Source of the DNA: Brevibacillus dissolubilis
Lineage (GTDB): Bacteria; Bacillota; Bacilli; Brevibacillales; Brevibacillaceae
Reading direction: 5' to 3'
Assembly: GCF_006170445.1 (NCBI RefSeq)
Contig: NZ_VCNA01000002.1
Location: 496,001-560,000, forward strand
Length of the DNA: 64,000 bases
Shown: one piece after another, positions 26,512 through 35,506 of the stretch
Numbering within the stretch: the stretch's first letter is position 1
Layout: the number at the start of each line of letters is the position of its first letter
The notes under the pieces: generated by a model
Databases searched by the model: none
What the model saw: the letters and a program-made list of their open reading frames with translations, nothing else
What the model was told of the DNA's origin: nothing
Translations under genes and position numbers: made by a program

Positions 26512-27564
26512 TTACTCTACAACGTTCTTCATTACCTCATCCACCACTACATCCTTGCCGATCAGCTGCTTCTCTTTCATCCACTTGATCAGCTGTTCCC
26601 AATCTTCCTTCTTCTGATAGCCAAACGCCTTATCCCCCGCATCCATCAACGGAATCAGGATGTCCAGGCTCTGCTTTTCGATGTCGGCTTCGAGCGGGAA
26701 TTCGCTGGATTGCTTGTCAAGCAGACTTTTGAGGGCTGCTTCTTTGTTCTGTTCTACATAGTCCTGGCCTTTGGCTGCGGCACGGACGAAGGCTTGCAGA
26801 GCGTCTTTCTTTTTCTCCAGAGTCGCATCGCTGGTCGCGAGGACGAGCTCATAGTAGTTCGGTACGCCAAAATCACTTGGCTTAAACACGTTCACAGGGA
26901 TACCGTTCTTCTCCAAAATCAGCTTCTCGTGGTTGATGTAGCCGCCTACGACAGCGTCTACCTTTTTACCGGTGAGCGCAGGTACGATGTCAAATCCGAT
27001 ATCGGTAAAAGTCAGCTTGCCCGCGTCACCGCCGTCTGCTTTGACGACTTCGCGTACCTTTTGCTCGTCGATTGGTACGGATGGGTAGCCGATGTTTTTG
27101 CCTTCGAGCTGTTTGGGTGAGGTGAGACCGCTGTCTTCGCGGGTCATGATGATGTTGAGCGGTTCGCGGACGAGTGCGGCAATCGAGACAACCGGCACAC
27201 TTTCAGAGCGAGCTTGCACCATGGTCGTCTGGTAGCTGATGGCGAGGTCTACCTGTCCGGCTGCGACCATCTTCAGCGGGTCATTGGCGTCAGATGGCAT
27301 CTGCAGGTTGACTTTGAGATTCTCTTCTTTAAAATAGCCCTGCTCCTCGGCGGCATAGAGGAAAGAGTGAACCGCGTTCGGATACCAGTCGAGGGCGACG
27401 GTCAGCTCGGTCGGTGTCTGGCTGGATGCGGCAGGCTCAGCAGCAGAGCCTTGTTCCGGCGTTCCTGTGCTGGTCGTGCTGGTGCCTGCACCGCAAGCCG
27501 TCAAGCCGAGGGCCAGCGTTGAGGTCAGGAGGATGTTGCTGAGGCGTTTCCATGTAGGTTTCAT
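26512..27564 (-). CDS. thiY: Pyrimidine-precursor ABC transporter substrate-binding lipoprotein (ThiY-like)
   Basis: 350 residues. Lipoprotein signal with LTAC lipobox (Cys24), a Ser/Thr/Pro linker, then the NMT1/THI5-like binding fold beginning LTVALDWYPNAVHSFLYAAEE, the usual start of HMP-precursor binding proteins. Other features are QVDLAISYQTTM and the MTREDSGLTSPKQLEGK domain crossover. With ThiX and ThiZ it would import a thiamine pyrimidine precursor. In Bacillus the ThiXYZ system takes up formylaminopyrimidine for salvage by TenA, which is fused to ThiE in this same operon. Last gene of the riboswitch-controlled operon. Confidence 0.92.
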   Translation of the reverse strand: MKPTWKRLSNILLTSTLALGLTACGAGTSTTSTGTPEQGSAAEPAASSQTPTELTVALDWYPNAVHSFLYAAEEQGYFKEENLKVNLQMPSDANDPLKMVAAGQVDLAISYQTTMVQARSESVPVVSIAALVREPLNIIMTREDSGLTSPKQLEGKNIGYPSVPIDEQKVREVVKADGGDAGKLTFTDIGFDIVPALTGKKVDAVVGGYINHEKLILEKNGIPVNVFKPSDFGVPNYYELVLATSDATLEKKKDALQAFVRAAAKGQDYVEQNKEAALKSLLDKQSSEFPLEADIEKQSLDILIPLMDAGDKAFGYQKKEDWEQLIKWMKEKQLIGKDVVVDEVMKNVVE

Positions 27565-27586
27565 GAGGTTGTGTTCTCCTTTTTTG

Positions 27587-28363
27587 CTATGGTTTCGTGC
27601 TGCGCTGATAGGTAAACCGGCGCTCCAGCCAGCTGGTCAGCATAAACAGGGCGACGCCCATAAAGACCAAGAGCAGGATCGTGGCAAACATCGTGTCCGC
27701 CCGGAAGTAACCCGAAGCACGGCGGGCAAAATAGCCAAGCCCCGCACTCGCCCCAAGCCACTCCCCGATGATCGCGCCTGATACGCTGTAGGTGGCCGCT
27801 ACTTTTAGGCCGCTGAAAAAAGACGGGAGGGCGGCGGGAATCTGTGCCTTGAGAAAAATCTGGCGTCGCGTTGCCCCCATCGTGCGCAGCAGGTTGATCA
27901 TCTCGGAATCGGCAGCACGCAGACCGTCGAAGGTGTTGACGACGATCGGGAAAAAGATAAACAGGATCGTAATCGCGATTTTTCCGGTGAGACTGTAGCC
28001 GAACCAATAGATAAAAATCGGGGATAAGGCCATGTAAGGAATTGTCTGCGAGATGACGACGTACGGGTAAAACAGCCGCTCGATCGGTCTGCTGACACTC
28101 ATCGCCAATGCGACAGCGACACCGCAGATGATCGAGGCGGTGAGTCCGAGGATGACTTCGCTCGTCGTCACCCAGAGGTGCTTGCCGAAAAGCAGCTCGC
28201 GCTCGGTCCACATGGCAAGAAAAGCGGCGGACGGCGGCGGCAGGATGAACGGCGGGACGGCGAACAGGCGGCAGACCAGCTCCCAGATGAGGAAAAAGGC
28301 GATGATCGAAGCGGTGAACCAGAGTGCTTTGGAGCGGGACTCTGGATGAGGTATGGCACTCAT
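27587..28363 (-). CDS. thiX: ABC transporter permease (ThiX-like)
   Basis: 258 residues; the ATG at 28363 overlaps the thiZ stop as ATGA, so translation is coupled and longer starts are rejected. Six hydrophobic helices, with the EAA loop GLRAADSEMINLLRTMGATRRQIFLKAQIPAALP that docks on the ATPase. Belongs to the SsuC/TauC/ThiX permease group. Its partners are ThiZ (upstream) and ThiY (downstream), giving pyrimidine uptake for thiamine synthesis. Confidence 0.93.
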   Translation of the reverse strand: MSAIPHPESRSKALWFTASIIAFFLIWELVCRLFAVPPFILPPPSAAFLAMWTERELLFGKHLWVTTSEVILGLTASIICGVAVALAMSVSRPIERLFYPYVVISQTIPYMALSPIFIYWFGYSLTGKIAITILFIFFPIVVNTFDGLRAADSEMINLLRTMGATRRQIFLKAQIPAALPSFFSGLKVAATYSVSGAIIGEWLGASAGLGYFARRASGYFRADTMFATILLLVFMGVALFMLTSWLERRFTYQRSTKP

Positions 28364-29184
28364 GCTGTCCCACCTGCTTTCCATCCGGCTGGCTGCTGGT
28401 CGGAGACACCGTACAAAACCGCTGTCCCCTGCTCTCGTTCTTTTAACAGCTTCCACATCTGTTCCCGAATCACGGTAAATGACGGCTCATACCGCAACGC
28501 GGCACTGCGCGGATGTGGAAACGGGACTGGAATCTCGACCGGCTGTTGGATCGGCATCCTTTGCAAGACAAGGACTCGGTCAGCCAACAGCGCCGCTTCG
28601 TCCAGATCATGGGTGATCAGGATGACGGTCTTCCCGAGCTTTTGCCACAGGTCTAACAGCCATTCCTGCATTTCCATGCGCGTGATGCCGTCCAGTGCGC
28701 TGAATGGTTCATCTAATAATAGAAGGTCTGCCCCCGTCAGTATGGCACGCAACAGAGAGACACGCTGCCTCATCCCGCCTGAGAGCTTGTCGATGGTGGC
28801 GTCTGCATACGCGGCAAGGCCAAAACGGGGCAGTTCCTCCCGCACGCGGGCTAGCGCTGCTTTTTTCGGTACGCCTTGGATCTCCAGCGGCAGTGCAGCA
28901 TTCTCTGCGACGGTGCGCCATGGCATGAGCAGGTCTTTTTGCGGCATATAGCCGACCCGTCCAAGCCTTGGCTTCACGGCGTCACCGTCCAGCGATATCG
29001 TGCCGCCTGTTGGTTCCAGCAAGCCCGAAGCGAGCTGGAACAGCGTGCTTTTTCCCACACCACTCGGGCCGATGATGCTGACGAACTCGCCCTGGCGGAT
29101 CGTCAGGTGAAAATCCTGTAGAATCCGCTGCTCTCCGTAGGAAAAGTCCACTTGCGAAAAAACTAGCTTTGACATGCCGGCCAC
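28360..29184 (-). CDS. thiZ: ABC transporter ATP-binding protein (ThiZ-like)
   Basis: 274 residues from GTG at 29184, or 271 from the ATG at 29175; the start overlaps the thiE::tenA stop. Walker A GPSGVGKST, Q-loop MPQKDLLMPW, signature LSGGMRQRV, Walker B LLLLDEPFSALD and switch His ITHDLDEA are all intact. It is the SsuB/TauB-type ATPase that powers ThiX. Coupled to neighbours on both sides by overlaps. Confidence 0.93.
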   Translation of the reverse strand: MAGMSKLVFSQVDFSYGEQRILQDFHLTIRQGEFVSIIGPSGVGKSTLFQLASGLLEPTGGTISLDGDAVKPRLGRVGYMPQKDLLMPWRTVAENAALPLEIQGVPKKAALARVREELPRFGLAAYADATIDKLSGGMRQRVSLLRAILTGADLLLLDEPFSALDGITRMEMQEWLLDLWQKLGKTVILITHDLDEAALLADRVLVLQRMPIQQPVEIPVPFPHPRSAALRYEPSFTVIREQMWKLLKEREQGTAVLYGVSDQQPAGWKAGGTA

Positions 29185-30548
29185 AGTTCCTTCCGATATG
29201 CCATCTCCCAGAAGAGAACCTCCATTTTGGAGGTGGTCAGGAAATGCTCTTCGAAGCGTGCCAGTTCCCGCTCGTTTTTGCCATCGGCGAGATCATCCAT
29301 GACACCGATCAGCCATTGGGCCAACTCTCCGAATTCGTCTCCGCTGTAAGTGCTCACCCAGTCGCCGTACAGCTCGTGAGCGGTGGCTCCGGGGATCTCT
29401 GCGAGGCGTTTGCCGATCTCCCAGTAGCTCCACATGCATGGAAGCAGGGCACTGACCAGCTCAGCCAGTGAGCCTTGGTGTGCCACCTTGAGCATGTAGC
29501 TGGTATAAGCCAGCATGACAAAAGACGACTCTGTCGCCTCCAGCTCCTCGCGGGAAATGCCGAAGCGCTCCGCATACGCACGGTGCAGGGCCATCTCGGA
29601 GTTGAGCGTCGCTTCCTGCAGGGCGGCGAACTTGGCGCTGGTGTCGAGATCGTACGCTTTGGTGCTGGCGATGGCGAAAAGCTTGGCATAGTCGATCAGG
29701 AACACATAGTCTTGCTTCATATAGAAGGCGAACGTCTCGACCGGAAGCGTCCCGTCACCCAGTCCAGTGACGAACGGGTGCTGATGGGTGCGCTCCCAGA
29801 TCGGTTTTACTCGGTCAAAAAGACGGGCGGTGAACGCACCTAGCTGTGTAGGCTGTGCAGGGGCTTTACTTGCTGAAGCCACAACGATTTGTAACAGCTC
29901 CACAGCCGCCTGTTCGGGATCTTCTGCTCTGGTAATCGCAGAGATCACGGCAAGTCCGTCTGCTCCCGCCTCCACTACAGGACGGCAGTTGGCAATAGAG
30001 ATCCCACCGATACCTACCATTGGATATGACTCGCCAACCGCTTGACGGATCGCGCGCAGTCCTGCCGGGCCAATCGGTTCACCTGCATCTGCTTTCGAAG
30101 ACGTCGCATACATCGCGCCGACACCTATGTAGTCCGCTCCTCCGTCCTGTGCGATACGGGCTTCCTCCGGCGTACCTGCAGAGATGCCGATCAGCATACC
30201 TGATGGCACCAGCTTCTGCACCTCTACGAGCGGCAGATCATCCTGTCCGACATGAATCCCATCTACTGTGAGACGGATCGCTAGCTCTACATCGTCATTG
30301 ATGAAAAACATCGCTCCATACTCTCGGCACAGCTTTTGCATCTCACGAGCGAGCTGTTCCCGTTCGCCCTCGGTCAGCTTGCTGTTCTTATCACGCAATT
30401 GGACCGTACCCACACCGCCCGCGAGTGCTTGCCGGACGATAGTAAGTGTTCTTTCTATAGAAAAGTCGCAATCCTGACTGCCGATGACCAGATAGACGCG
30501 CAATTTTTCTTTAAGCTGTTCACCCGTGAGCTTTACTAAGGTTGTCAT
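29163..30548 (-). CDS. Fused thiamine-phosphate synthase (ThiE) and aminopyrimidine aminohydrolase (TenA)
   Basis: 461 residues. Residues about 10-222 are ThiE: TVQLRDK, FFINDDVELAI, DGIHVGQDDLP, GADYIGVGAMYATSSK and VGIGGI, all canonical for the enzyme that joins HMP-PP and thiazole phosphate. After an Ala/Pro/Gln linker (223-235), residues about 236-461 are TenA (thiaminase II), with Cys371 in LLPCMWSYWEIG, Asp280 in MKQDYVFL and YSGDEFGELAQW; TenA hydrolyses aminopyrimidine thiamine breakdown products to HMP. One polypeptide therefore couples pyrimidine salvage to thiamine phosphate formation. The ThiD kinase step between them is not in the window. Start overlaps the thiG stop by one base. 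In B. subtilis thiE and tenA are separate genes. Confidence 0.94.
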   Translation of the reverse strand: MTTLVKLTGEQLKEKLRVYLVIGSQDCDFSIERTLTIVRQALAGGVGTVQLRDKNSKLTEGEREQLAREMQKLCREYGAMFFINDDVELAIRLTVDGIHVGQDDLPLVEVQKLVPSGMLIGISAGTPEEARIAQDGGADYIGVGAMYATSSKADAGEPIGPAGLRAIRQAVGESYPMVGIGGISIANCRPVVEAGADGLAVISAITRAEDPEQAAVELLQIVVASASKAPAQPTQLGAFTARLFDRVKPIWERTHQHPFVTGLGDGTLPVETFAFYMKQDYVFLIDYAKLFAIASTKAYDLDTSAKFAALQEATLNSEMALHRAYAERFGISREELEATESSFVMLAYTSYMLKVAHQGSLAELVSALLPCMWSYWEIGKRLAEIPGATAHELYGDWVSTYSGDEFGELAQWLIGVMDDLADGKNERELARFEEHFLTTSKMEVLFWEMAYRKELWPACQS

Positions 30549-31321
30549 TATTCGATCATTCCTTCGACCGGGCTGCTGGCAGACGCGTAGCGTTTTTTCG
30601 GGATGCGGCCTGCGAGGAAGCCTTTGCGTCCTGCTTCGATCGCGAGTTTCATCGCTTCTGCCATCAGGACTGGATCATCAGCGAGTGCGACCGCTGTGTT
30701 GAGCAGTACGCCGTCAGCGCCCAATTCCATCGCTTTGGCTGCGTCGGCAGGAGAGCCGATACCAGCGTCGACGATGATCGGTACTTTTGCCTCTTCGATA
30801 ATGAAGCGCAGGTTGTTTTCATTATTGATGCCTTGGCCGGAGCCGATTGGGGAGGCACCTGGCATGACTGCATGTACGCCGACTTCCTGCAGACGTCTTG
30901 CAAGGATCGGGTCGTCGTTGGTATAGGTGAGAACAGTGAAGCCCTCTTCCACGAGGATACGGGAAGCTTCGAGCGTGCCGATCGGGTCTGGGAGCAGGGT
31001 GCGCTGGTCGCCGATTACTTCTACCTTGATCATGTCGCACAGACCGCTTGCTTTTGCCAGACGAGCGATGCGTACTGCTTCTTCGGCGGTGTAGGCGCCT
31101 GCGGTGTTCGGCAGGAGCGTGTATGTTTTCAGGTCTAATTTTTCGAGGAAATTAGGCTCATCCGGGTTATCTAGATTCAGACGTCTCACGGCAAACGTCA
31201 GGATTTCTGCCTCAGACACCTCTACCGCTCTGCTTTGGGTATCGAGATCTGCGAATTTGCCTGTGCCAAGCAACAGTCTGGATGTAAACTCATAAGTACC
31301 GATTTTCAATGTATTCATCAT
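30548..31321 (-). CDS. thiG: Thiazole synthase
   Basis: 257 residues, TIM-barrel. Conserved [10 protein letters not shown] at the N-terminus, the Schiff-base region and [32 protein letters not shown], and [16 protein letters not shown] are diagnostic. It builds thiazole phosphate from DXP, dehydroglycine and ThiS thiocarboxylate. Overlaps thiS by one base and thiE::tenA by one base, indicating tight coupling. The glycine oxidase ThiO (or ThiH) and the adenylating ThiF are absent from this operon and must be elsewhere. Confidence 0.96.
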   Translation of the reverse strand: MMNTLKIGTYEFTSRLLLGTGKFADLDTQSRAVEVSEAEILTFAVRRLNLDNPDEPNFLEKLDLKTYTLLPNTAGAYTAEEAVRIARLAKASGLCDMIKVEVIGDQRTLLPDPIGTLEASRILVEEGFTVLTYTNDDPILARRLQEVGVHAVMPGASPIGSGQGINNENNLRFIIEEAKVPIIVDAGIGSPADAAKAMELGADGVLLNTAVALADDPVLMAEAMKLAIEAGRKGFLAGRIPKKRYASASSPVEGMIE

Positions 31322-31521
31322 TATCCGCCTCCTACAAAATGTACGATTTCGATACGGTCGCCATCCATGATCGGGGTGTCCGCATAGTTGCTTCGGTCGA
31401 TGATCTCGCCGTTGCGCTCGACGACGAGGATTTTTTTCTCCAATTGATAAAAGGCTAGAAGCCCGGAAATATTGGTCACGTCGGTCAGCGTAATCGTTTT
31501 GCCGTTTACTTGAAGTGTCAT
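31321..31521 (-). CDS. thiS: Sulfur carrier protein ThiS
   Basis: 66 residues, ubiquitin-like beta-grasp, ending in the essential Gly-Gly (VHFVGGG, here three Gly). It carries sulfur as C-terminal thiocarboxylate to ThiG. Overlaps tenI by four bases and thiG by one. Confidence 0.95.
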   Translation of the reverse strand: MTLQVNGKTITLTDVTNISGLLAFYQLEKKILVVERNGEIIDRSNYADTPIMDGDRIEIVHFVGGG

Positions 31522-32222
31522 GCTGTCCCTCCTTTGTCTAATGCCTCACGATAAGCGCGGGTGGCCGCTTCCGGGTCAGGGGCGTGGGTGATGCCGCTCA
31601 GCACGGCGATGCCTGCACAGCCTGCCGCCAGTGCCATGTCCACGTTGTCTGGGCGAATCCCACCGATGGCGATCACCGGAACCGACACCTGTGCCGTGAT
31701 GCGTGCCAGCTCTTCTGTCCCCCGCGGCGAAAGCCCCGGCTTGGAGTTGCTTACAAAAAGGTGACCGTAGATCAGATAGTCAGCCCCTTCGGCCACCGCC
31801 GCTTCAGCCTCTGCCATCGAGTGAACAGAGCGTCCGGCCAGTTGTGAGTCGCTGAGCACCCGTCTTGCCAGTGGTACCGCCAGACTGTGATACGCCAGAT
31901 GACTTCCCCTGACCCCCCACGCTGCTGCGACGTCTACGCGGTCATTTAGGAAGATTCGCTCTAGCGGGAATATTTCGCCGATGGCACGAACCCACTCGCT
32001 GATTTCGCGTGCGGTTCTTGTTTTCTCACGGATATGCAGGAAGTCAAGACCTCCACGAGCCGCTGCGGATACGATTGCCAAGACTTCATAAAGCGACTGA
32101 CTGCCGCTGGTGATGAGATGCAGCTGTCTACGCCATCGCTCATTGTCTGTGCCGCTGCTCGACCTCACGGGTTCTGTCCCTATGTGTATCTGCTCTCGCG
32201 CCGCCTCTGTTCTTGTTCCCAT
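31518..32222 (-). CDS. tenI: TenI-like thiazole tautomerase (thiamine phosphate synthase fold)
   Basis: 234 residues including a 30-residue N-terminal extension. TIM barrel of the ThiE/TenI superfamily: [60 protein letters not shown] and VIAIGGI. It lacks the ThiE-specific active-site set (for example the IN-DD and VGQDD motifs seen in the fused ThiE of the same operon). With a true ThiE present and thiS-thiG following, a thiazole tautomerase (TenI) role is most likely. First gene after the TPP riboswitch attenuator; overlaps thiS. Confidence 0.88.
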   Translation of the reverse strand: MGTRTEAAREQIHIGTEPVRSSSGTDNERWRRQLHLITSGSQSLYEVLAIVSAAARGGLDFLHIREKTRTAREISEWVRAIGEIFPLERIFLNDRVDVAAAWGVRGSHLAYHSLAVPLARRVLSDSQLAGRSVHSMAEAEAAVAEGADYLIYGHLFVSNSKPGLSPRGTEELARITAQVSVPVIAIGGIRPDNVDMALAAGCAGIAVLSGITHAPDPEAATRAYREALDKGGTA

Positions 32223-32252
32223 TCCCCTTCACCCCCTGTTCCCGTAGCAAAA

Positions 32253-32284
32253 TAAAAAAACCACCCGCCACCGGATGGTTTTGT
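32253..32284 (-). terminator. Attenuator terminator of the TPP riboswitch
   Basis: On the minus strand AACCATCC pairs with GGGTGGTT, followed by TTTTTATT. It lies between the aptamer and tenI, so it fits transcription attenuation. Confidence 0.82.
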
Positions 32285-32367
32285 ACGTATTCCGCATGCA
32301 CGACACCCACAACCATGCCACGCCACATGTAAAAATGGCACGACATCAGGTATCGCTTGCTCCTACT

Positions 32368-32465
32368 GCTACCTCTCCCTCCGCTGGTATGACCCAGATC
32401 AGGTTAGACGGTTAGTAACGCCTTCGTTACACTCTCAGCCGATAATCGCTCGGCTCCCGTTTGGT
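32368..32465 (-). promoter_or_regulatory. TPP riboswitch (THI element)
   Basis: Minus-strand sequence contains the invariant GGCTGAGAG of the pyrimidine-sensing arm and AACCTGATCTGGGTCATACC-AGCGGAGGGA of the pyrophosphate-sensing arm, in the proper order and spacing. It controls the seven-gene thiamine operon through the terminator at 32253-32284: with TPP bound, the terminator should form. Confidence 0.97.
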
Positions 32466-32536
32466 AATCATTATCAAGTTGTTTCGATTCATACAATAAC
32501 ACTTGTCAGCCCGTTTGTAAACGAGTCAGTTGCAAA

Positions 32537-32857
32537 TTATTTCATCGCCTCGTCAAACGCGTGCTGGCACTCCTCCAGCCAGCCGATCATCTTTTCCTGA
32601 CCGACGGCCTCTCTCATCACGCGCAGCATCTCAGCGACAATCTTTTGCAGGAAAAAGACCTGTTGAAAGGAAAGCTCAACCGTCACACTCTCAGGCGGTG
32701 TCTCCTGCTCGTGCAGGTATGCCACCCCTTTCAACAGCTCTTGGGCGGTATCCTCGACCACTTGTTCGAGCTTGGACTGCTGCTTGAGATCATCGTAGCA
32801 GCCGTCGAACAGGCGGCACAGAATTAAAAAGGCTTGGGCAGATAATGTAATCGTCAA
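32537..32857 (-). CDS. Small hypothetical protein next to a sensor kinase
   Basis: 106 residues, TTG start at 32857 with GGAGG eight bases upstream. Mostly helical and acidic (FDGCYDDLKQQSKLEQVVEDTAQELLKGV; MIGWLEECQHAFDEAMK), soluble, no recognised domain. Only 25 bases separate it from the upstream GHKL kinase gene, so the two are probably cotranscribed; it could be a partner of the kinase, but nothing in its sequence resembles a receiver or DNA-binding domain. Confidence 0.72.
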   Translation of the reverse strand: MTITLSAQAFLILCRLFDGCYDDLKQQSKLEQVVEDTAQELLKGVAYLHEQETPPESVTVELSFQQVFFLQKIVAEMLRVMREAVGQEKMIGWLEECQHAFDEAMK

Positions 32858-32882
32858 TCACAATTCCTCCACTCTTACATGC

Positions 32883-34238
32883 TCATGTCATTATAGCATG
32901 ACTGCCCACATTTTGGGTTGTTTCTTTCTTGCGCGGGAATGTGATGTGAAACGAGGTGATACCATCAGCCGAGTGAATGTCGACTTGGCCTTGGTATTGA
33001 TCGATCACCTTTTTGACGATGGCAAGACCTGTCCCTCCATCTCCGGAAGGCTTGGTGCTGTACCCCAGATCCCAGACACGATCTAGCTTTTCGGGCGGAA
33101 TCGTCGCCCCGTTGTTCTCGATATAGAGCGAGTGCTTCTGCTCGGTTTCCTGCCAGATCAGCTTGACGTATGGCTGATCGGTGGCTTGCTGGGAGGCGCG
33201 GATCGCGTTATCCAGCAAGTTGCCAAGCACCTTGATCACATCATACGTCTTGATAAAATCAAGCTGCGTCTCAGTCCGCACTTGCAGATGAAACGAGATT
33301 CCAGCCGTATCACAGGCTGTCAGCTTCGCCTGCAAAAGAGCCGAGATTGCCGGATTTTTGATCCCGGACAAGAGCTTTTGGCTGGCGGTCGCATCCCGCA
33401 GCAGCTGATGGACATAGTCGCCCATCACCTCGTAGTCTTTCTTATCTAATAACTGATCCAACGTGCGGTAATGGCGTAATGCATCATCTTTGGTCAGGTT
33501 AATCTGCTTGATCAGCTCACGGATATTTTTCTCGTAAAAGAGTTGGGACATCTCCTCCACCTCATGCACCCGAACTTTCAGATGCTTGACGAACAGCGAC
33601 ATCATCAAAAGGAAAAAGATCAAGATCAGCCAGTATACCAGCGGCACACCGCCGACCATAACGAACTCATGGGACAAGTAATATTGCATAAAATTGTTCA
33701 TCCACGCGAGGCACATCAGGAACAGTTCAATCCCACCCACGAGGATCACCAGAGACAGATAGCCGCTCGTTTTTTTGCGGGGCATGATACGGCGGATATC
33801 AAACCGATACCGGCGCATAATAGCACCCAAGCCCAGGCAGATCAGCAGATACAATGCCATTCCTGTGTAGCGAGTTACCGGATTCTGCGTCATCTGTTCG
33901 TAGGTGAAGCCCATCCATTCAAACGACAGAATCAGCAGCAATTCCATCAAGGTAATCAGCACAAACGTACTGATTGAGATCAGCAGGGCCATCCCCCACT
34001 TTTCTTTCAATAGAAAGGTAATCAACAAAAACACACAACTGAATAAGAAGAGCATCTTACTTTCATGATCGATATGGAAGAGATAAGCCACTTGGAAAGC
34101 CACGCCAAACAATACACTGACCGTGACGCCACGCTTCCAGTTGTACATCAGCGACCGGTTAAAGACCGCCATCCCAATGAATAAAGCCACATTGGCCTGC
34201 GGGATTCGTACCAGGATAAAATCAAGGATGGCTTGCAT
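32883..34238 (-). CDS. Membrane sensor histidine kinase with GHKL ATPase (AgrC/Spo0B-like)
   Basis: 451 residues from the ATG at 34238 (AAAGGAAG six bases upstream). About six hydrophobic helices fill residues 1-215, then a coiled region (residues about 230-300) with HYRTLDQLLDKKDYEVMGDYV, where the phospho-acceptor region of Spo0B/AgrC-type kinases lies. The C-terminal ATPase has LLDNAIRAS (N box), YSTKPSGDGGTGLAIVKKVID (G box). The six-helix sensor plus GHKL layout is that of quorum-peptide receptors. No response regulator, peptide precursor or processing membrane protease is adjacent, so it is an orphan here; any ligand is unknown. Confidence 0.88.
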   Translation of the reverse strand: MQAILDFILVRIPQANVALFIGMAVFNRSLMYNWKRGVTVSVLFGVAFQVAYLFHIDHESKMLFLFSCVFLLITFLLKEKWGMALLISISTFVLITLMELLLILSFEWMGFTYEQMTQNPVTRYTGMALYLLICLGLGAIMRRYRFDIRRIMPRKKTSGYLSLVILVGGIELFLMCLAWMNNFMQYYLSHEFVMVGGVPLVYWLILIFFLLMMSLFVKHLKVRVHEVEEMSQLFYEKNIRELIKQINLTKDDALRHYRTLDQLLDKKDYEVMGDYVHQLLRDATASQKLLSGIKNPAISALLQAKLTACDTAGISFHLQVRTETQLDFIKTYDVIKVLGNLLDNAIRASQQATDQPYVKLIWQETEQKHSLYIENNGATIPPEKLDRVWDLGYSTKPSGDGGTGLAIVKKVIDQYQGQVDIHSADGITSFHITFPRKKETTQNVGSHAIMT

Positions 34239-34315
34239 AAGTTGCTTCCTTTCTTTGGCATTCACTAACAGCAATCTTAAAATTCCTAGGTACCATTGTC
34301 AATCCAAAGCGTCAG

Positions 34316-34363
34316 AAAAAACCGCCTAAAAGCCCAATGTAACAGGCTTTTCAAGCGGTTTTT
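34316..34363 (-). terminator. Terminator between the 37-residue gene and the kinase
   Basis: AAAAACCGC plus AAAGCC arms pair with GGCTTTT and GCGGTTTTT; it ends the upstream small gene and may reduce read-through into the kinase. Confidence 0.8.
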
Positions 34364-34399
34364 GCCTACTTGCTGTGATTTGCCGTTAGCCAGAGTTAA

Positions 34400-34513
34400 C
34401 TAGCGGTCATTGTTATTGCTGTTGTATTCACGGATGTTTTTGTTTTCATCGGACTTGTCCTGTTGTTGGCCACGATTTTTACCGCGGTCTGCGGATTTAT
34501 CGTTTTTACCCAT
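34400..34513 (-). CDS. Very small hydrophilic Asn/Lys/Asp-rich protein
   Basis: 37 residues, ATG at 34513 with a perfect GGAGGTG seven bases upstream and a terminator after it, which is why I believe it. Composition is dominated by Lys, Asp, Asn, Gln, Arg and Gly, with NSNNNDR at the end. No membrane segment or Cys; resembles in composition small spore or stress proteins of Bacillales but I cannot name it. Confidence 0.65.
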   Translation of the reverse strand: MGKNDKSADRGKNRGQQQDKSDENKNIREYNSNNNDR

Positions 34514-34808
34514 GCGTTGACACCTCCTTTGAGATTCTGTTGTTAGATTGTGCATTGCGGGACATCTCTACTCATCGGCCTGCCGATTTCACTTATTTTG
34601 GCTGGAAGGTGATTCCCTTATTTCCAATCCGCTGGTTCCGAATTCCATTGGAAAAACCTTCTGCGCCCCTGATCGCCTCTTCTGCCCCATGCGATCCCCA
34701 CGTTTCCCATAACCTGCCACAAAAAAAGCGTTGTGAACGGTGTTATGATTGTAATCGTTGAACGGCACACACCACACACAAACACATTCGAGGAGGATGA
34801 ACAAGATT

Positions 34809-35324
34809 ATGAAAAAGCTCAACATGTTTAAGAAAGCTACCGCAACTTTGATGATCGCGACGTCTCTCTTCGCATTTGGGAACGTCGGTATGGCCGCAAG
34901 TGCAGATGAGTACGATGCAGTTGGTCAAAAAATCGTAGACGCCGGTGAAAAATATTTGGGTACACCATATAAATACGCATCAAGCCGTGATACCAAAACC
35001 ACGATGGATTGCTCCGAATTTACCATGTGGGCCTATATGGAAGGTGCAGGCATCGAGCTTGGCCGTAGTGGCGCACGCAGTCAATATAAGAAAGGTGAGT
35101 ATGTGAAGCGTTCCGATCTGAAAGTCGGTGACCTGGTCTTCTTCTCCACGAAGAAAACGATGAAATACTCTTCTGACTCCATCAAGCGTATCGGTCACGT
35201 CGGAATCTATGCAGGTGACGGCAAAGTGCTTCACACGTATGGGAAAGGCGGCGTGAAATACAGTGACATGAACGATGGCGGCTGGTGGGATGACCACTAT
35301 GTCAAAGCGGTGCGTATCCGCTAG
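34809..35324 (+). CDS. Secreted NlpC/P60 cell-wall hydrolase
   Basis: 171 residues from the ATG at 34809; an ATG 12 bases earlier is directly behind the GAGGAGG site and is an alternative. Signal peptide to about residue 31 (GMAASADE), then a single C40 peptidase domain with Cys68 in TMDCSEFTMW, His130 in GHVGIYAG and a C-terminal GGWWDDHY. It should cleave gamma-D-Glu-meso-Dap type bonds in peptidoglycan stem peptides. Its catalytic domain is strikingly similar to the third domain of the protein at 52412-53857 (shared GDLVFFSTK.TMKY, KVLHTYG.GGV and WWDDHYV), so these two are paralogues. Confidence 0.92.
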   Translation: MKKLNMFKKATATLMIATSLFAFGNVGMAASADEYDAVGQKIVDAGEKYLGTPYKYASSRDTKTTMDCSEFTMWAYMEGAGIELGRSGARSQYKKGEYVKRSDLKVGDLVFFSTKKTMKYSSDSIKRIGHVGIYAGDGKVLHTYGKGGVKYSDMNDGGWWDDHYVKAVRIR

Positions 35325-35470
35325 TTTGATTCGCGTCAATTGATTTTGATAACAAAAGGCGCTTGCTGGCTACTGGCCCTTTTGAACCGTACTATCCCCC
35401 TTTTGACTTAACGATTGCCGTATATGGTATGTAAGAACGAGTATGTAAGAACGATATAGAAAGCAGAAGT

Positions 35471-35506
35471 AGGACAGAATCGCTGTGATGCGGTTCTGTC
35501 CTTTTT
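35471..35506 (+). terminator. Terminator after the NlpC/P60 gene
   Basis: GGACAGAA-CG pairs with CG-TTCTGTCC, followed by TTTTT; about 150 bases past the stop. Confidence 0.78.

Noticed and set aside
27561-28409. 282-codon minus-strand frame overlapping thiX
   Set aside because: Same-strand out-of-frame shadow, Arg/Pro/His rich, with no domain; thiX in the other frame has clear permease motifs.
31518-32222. A second thiamine-phosphate synthase ThiE
   Set aside because: The barrel matches TenI better: the substrate-binding motifs present in the fused ThiE of the same operon are altered here.
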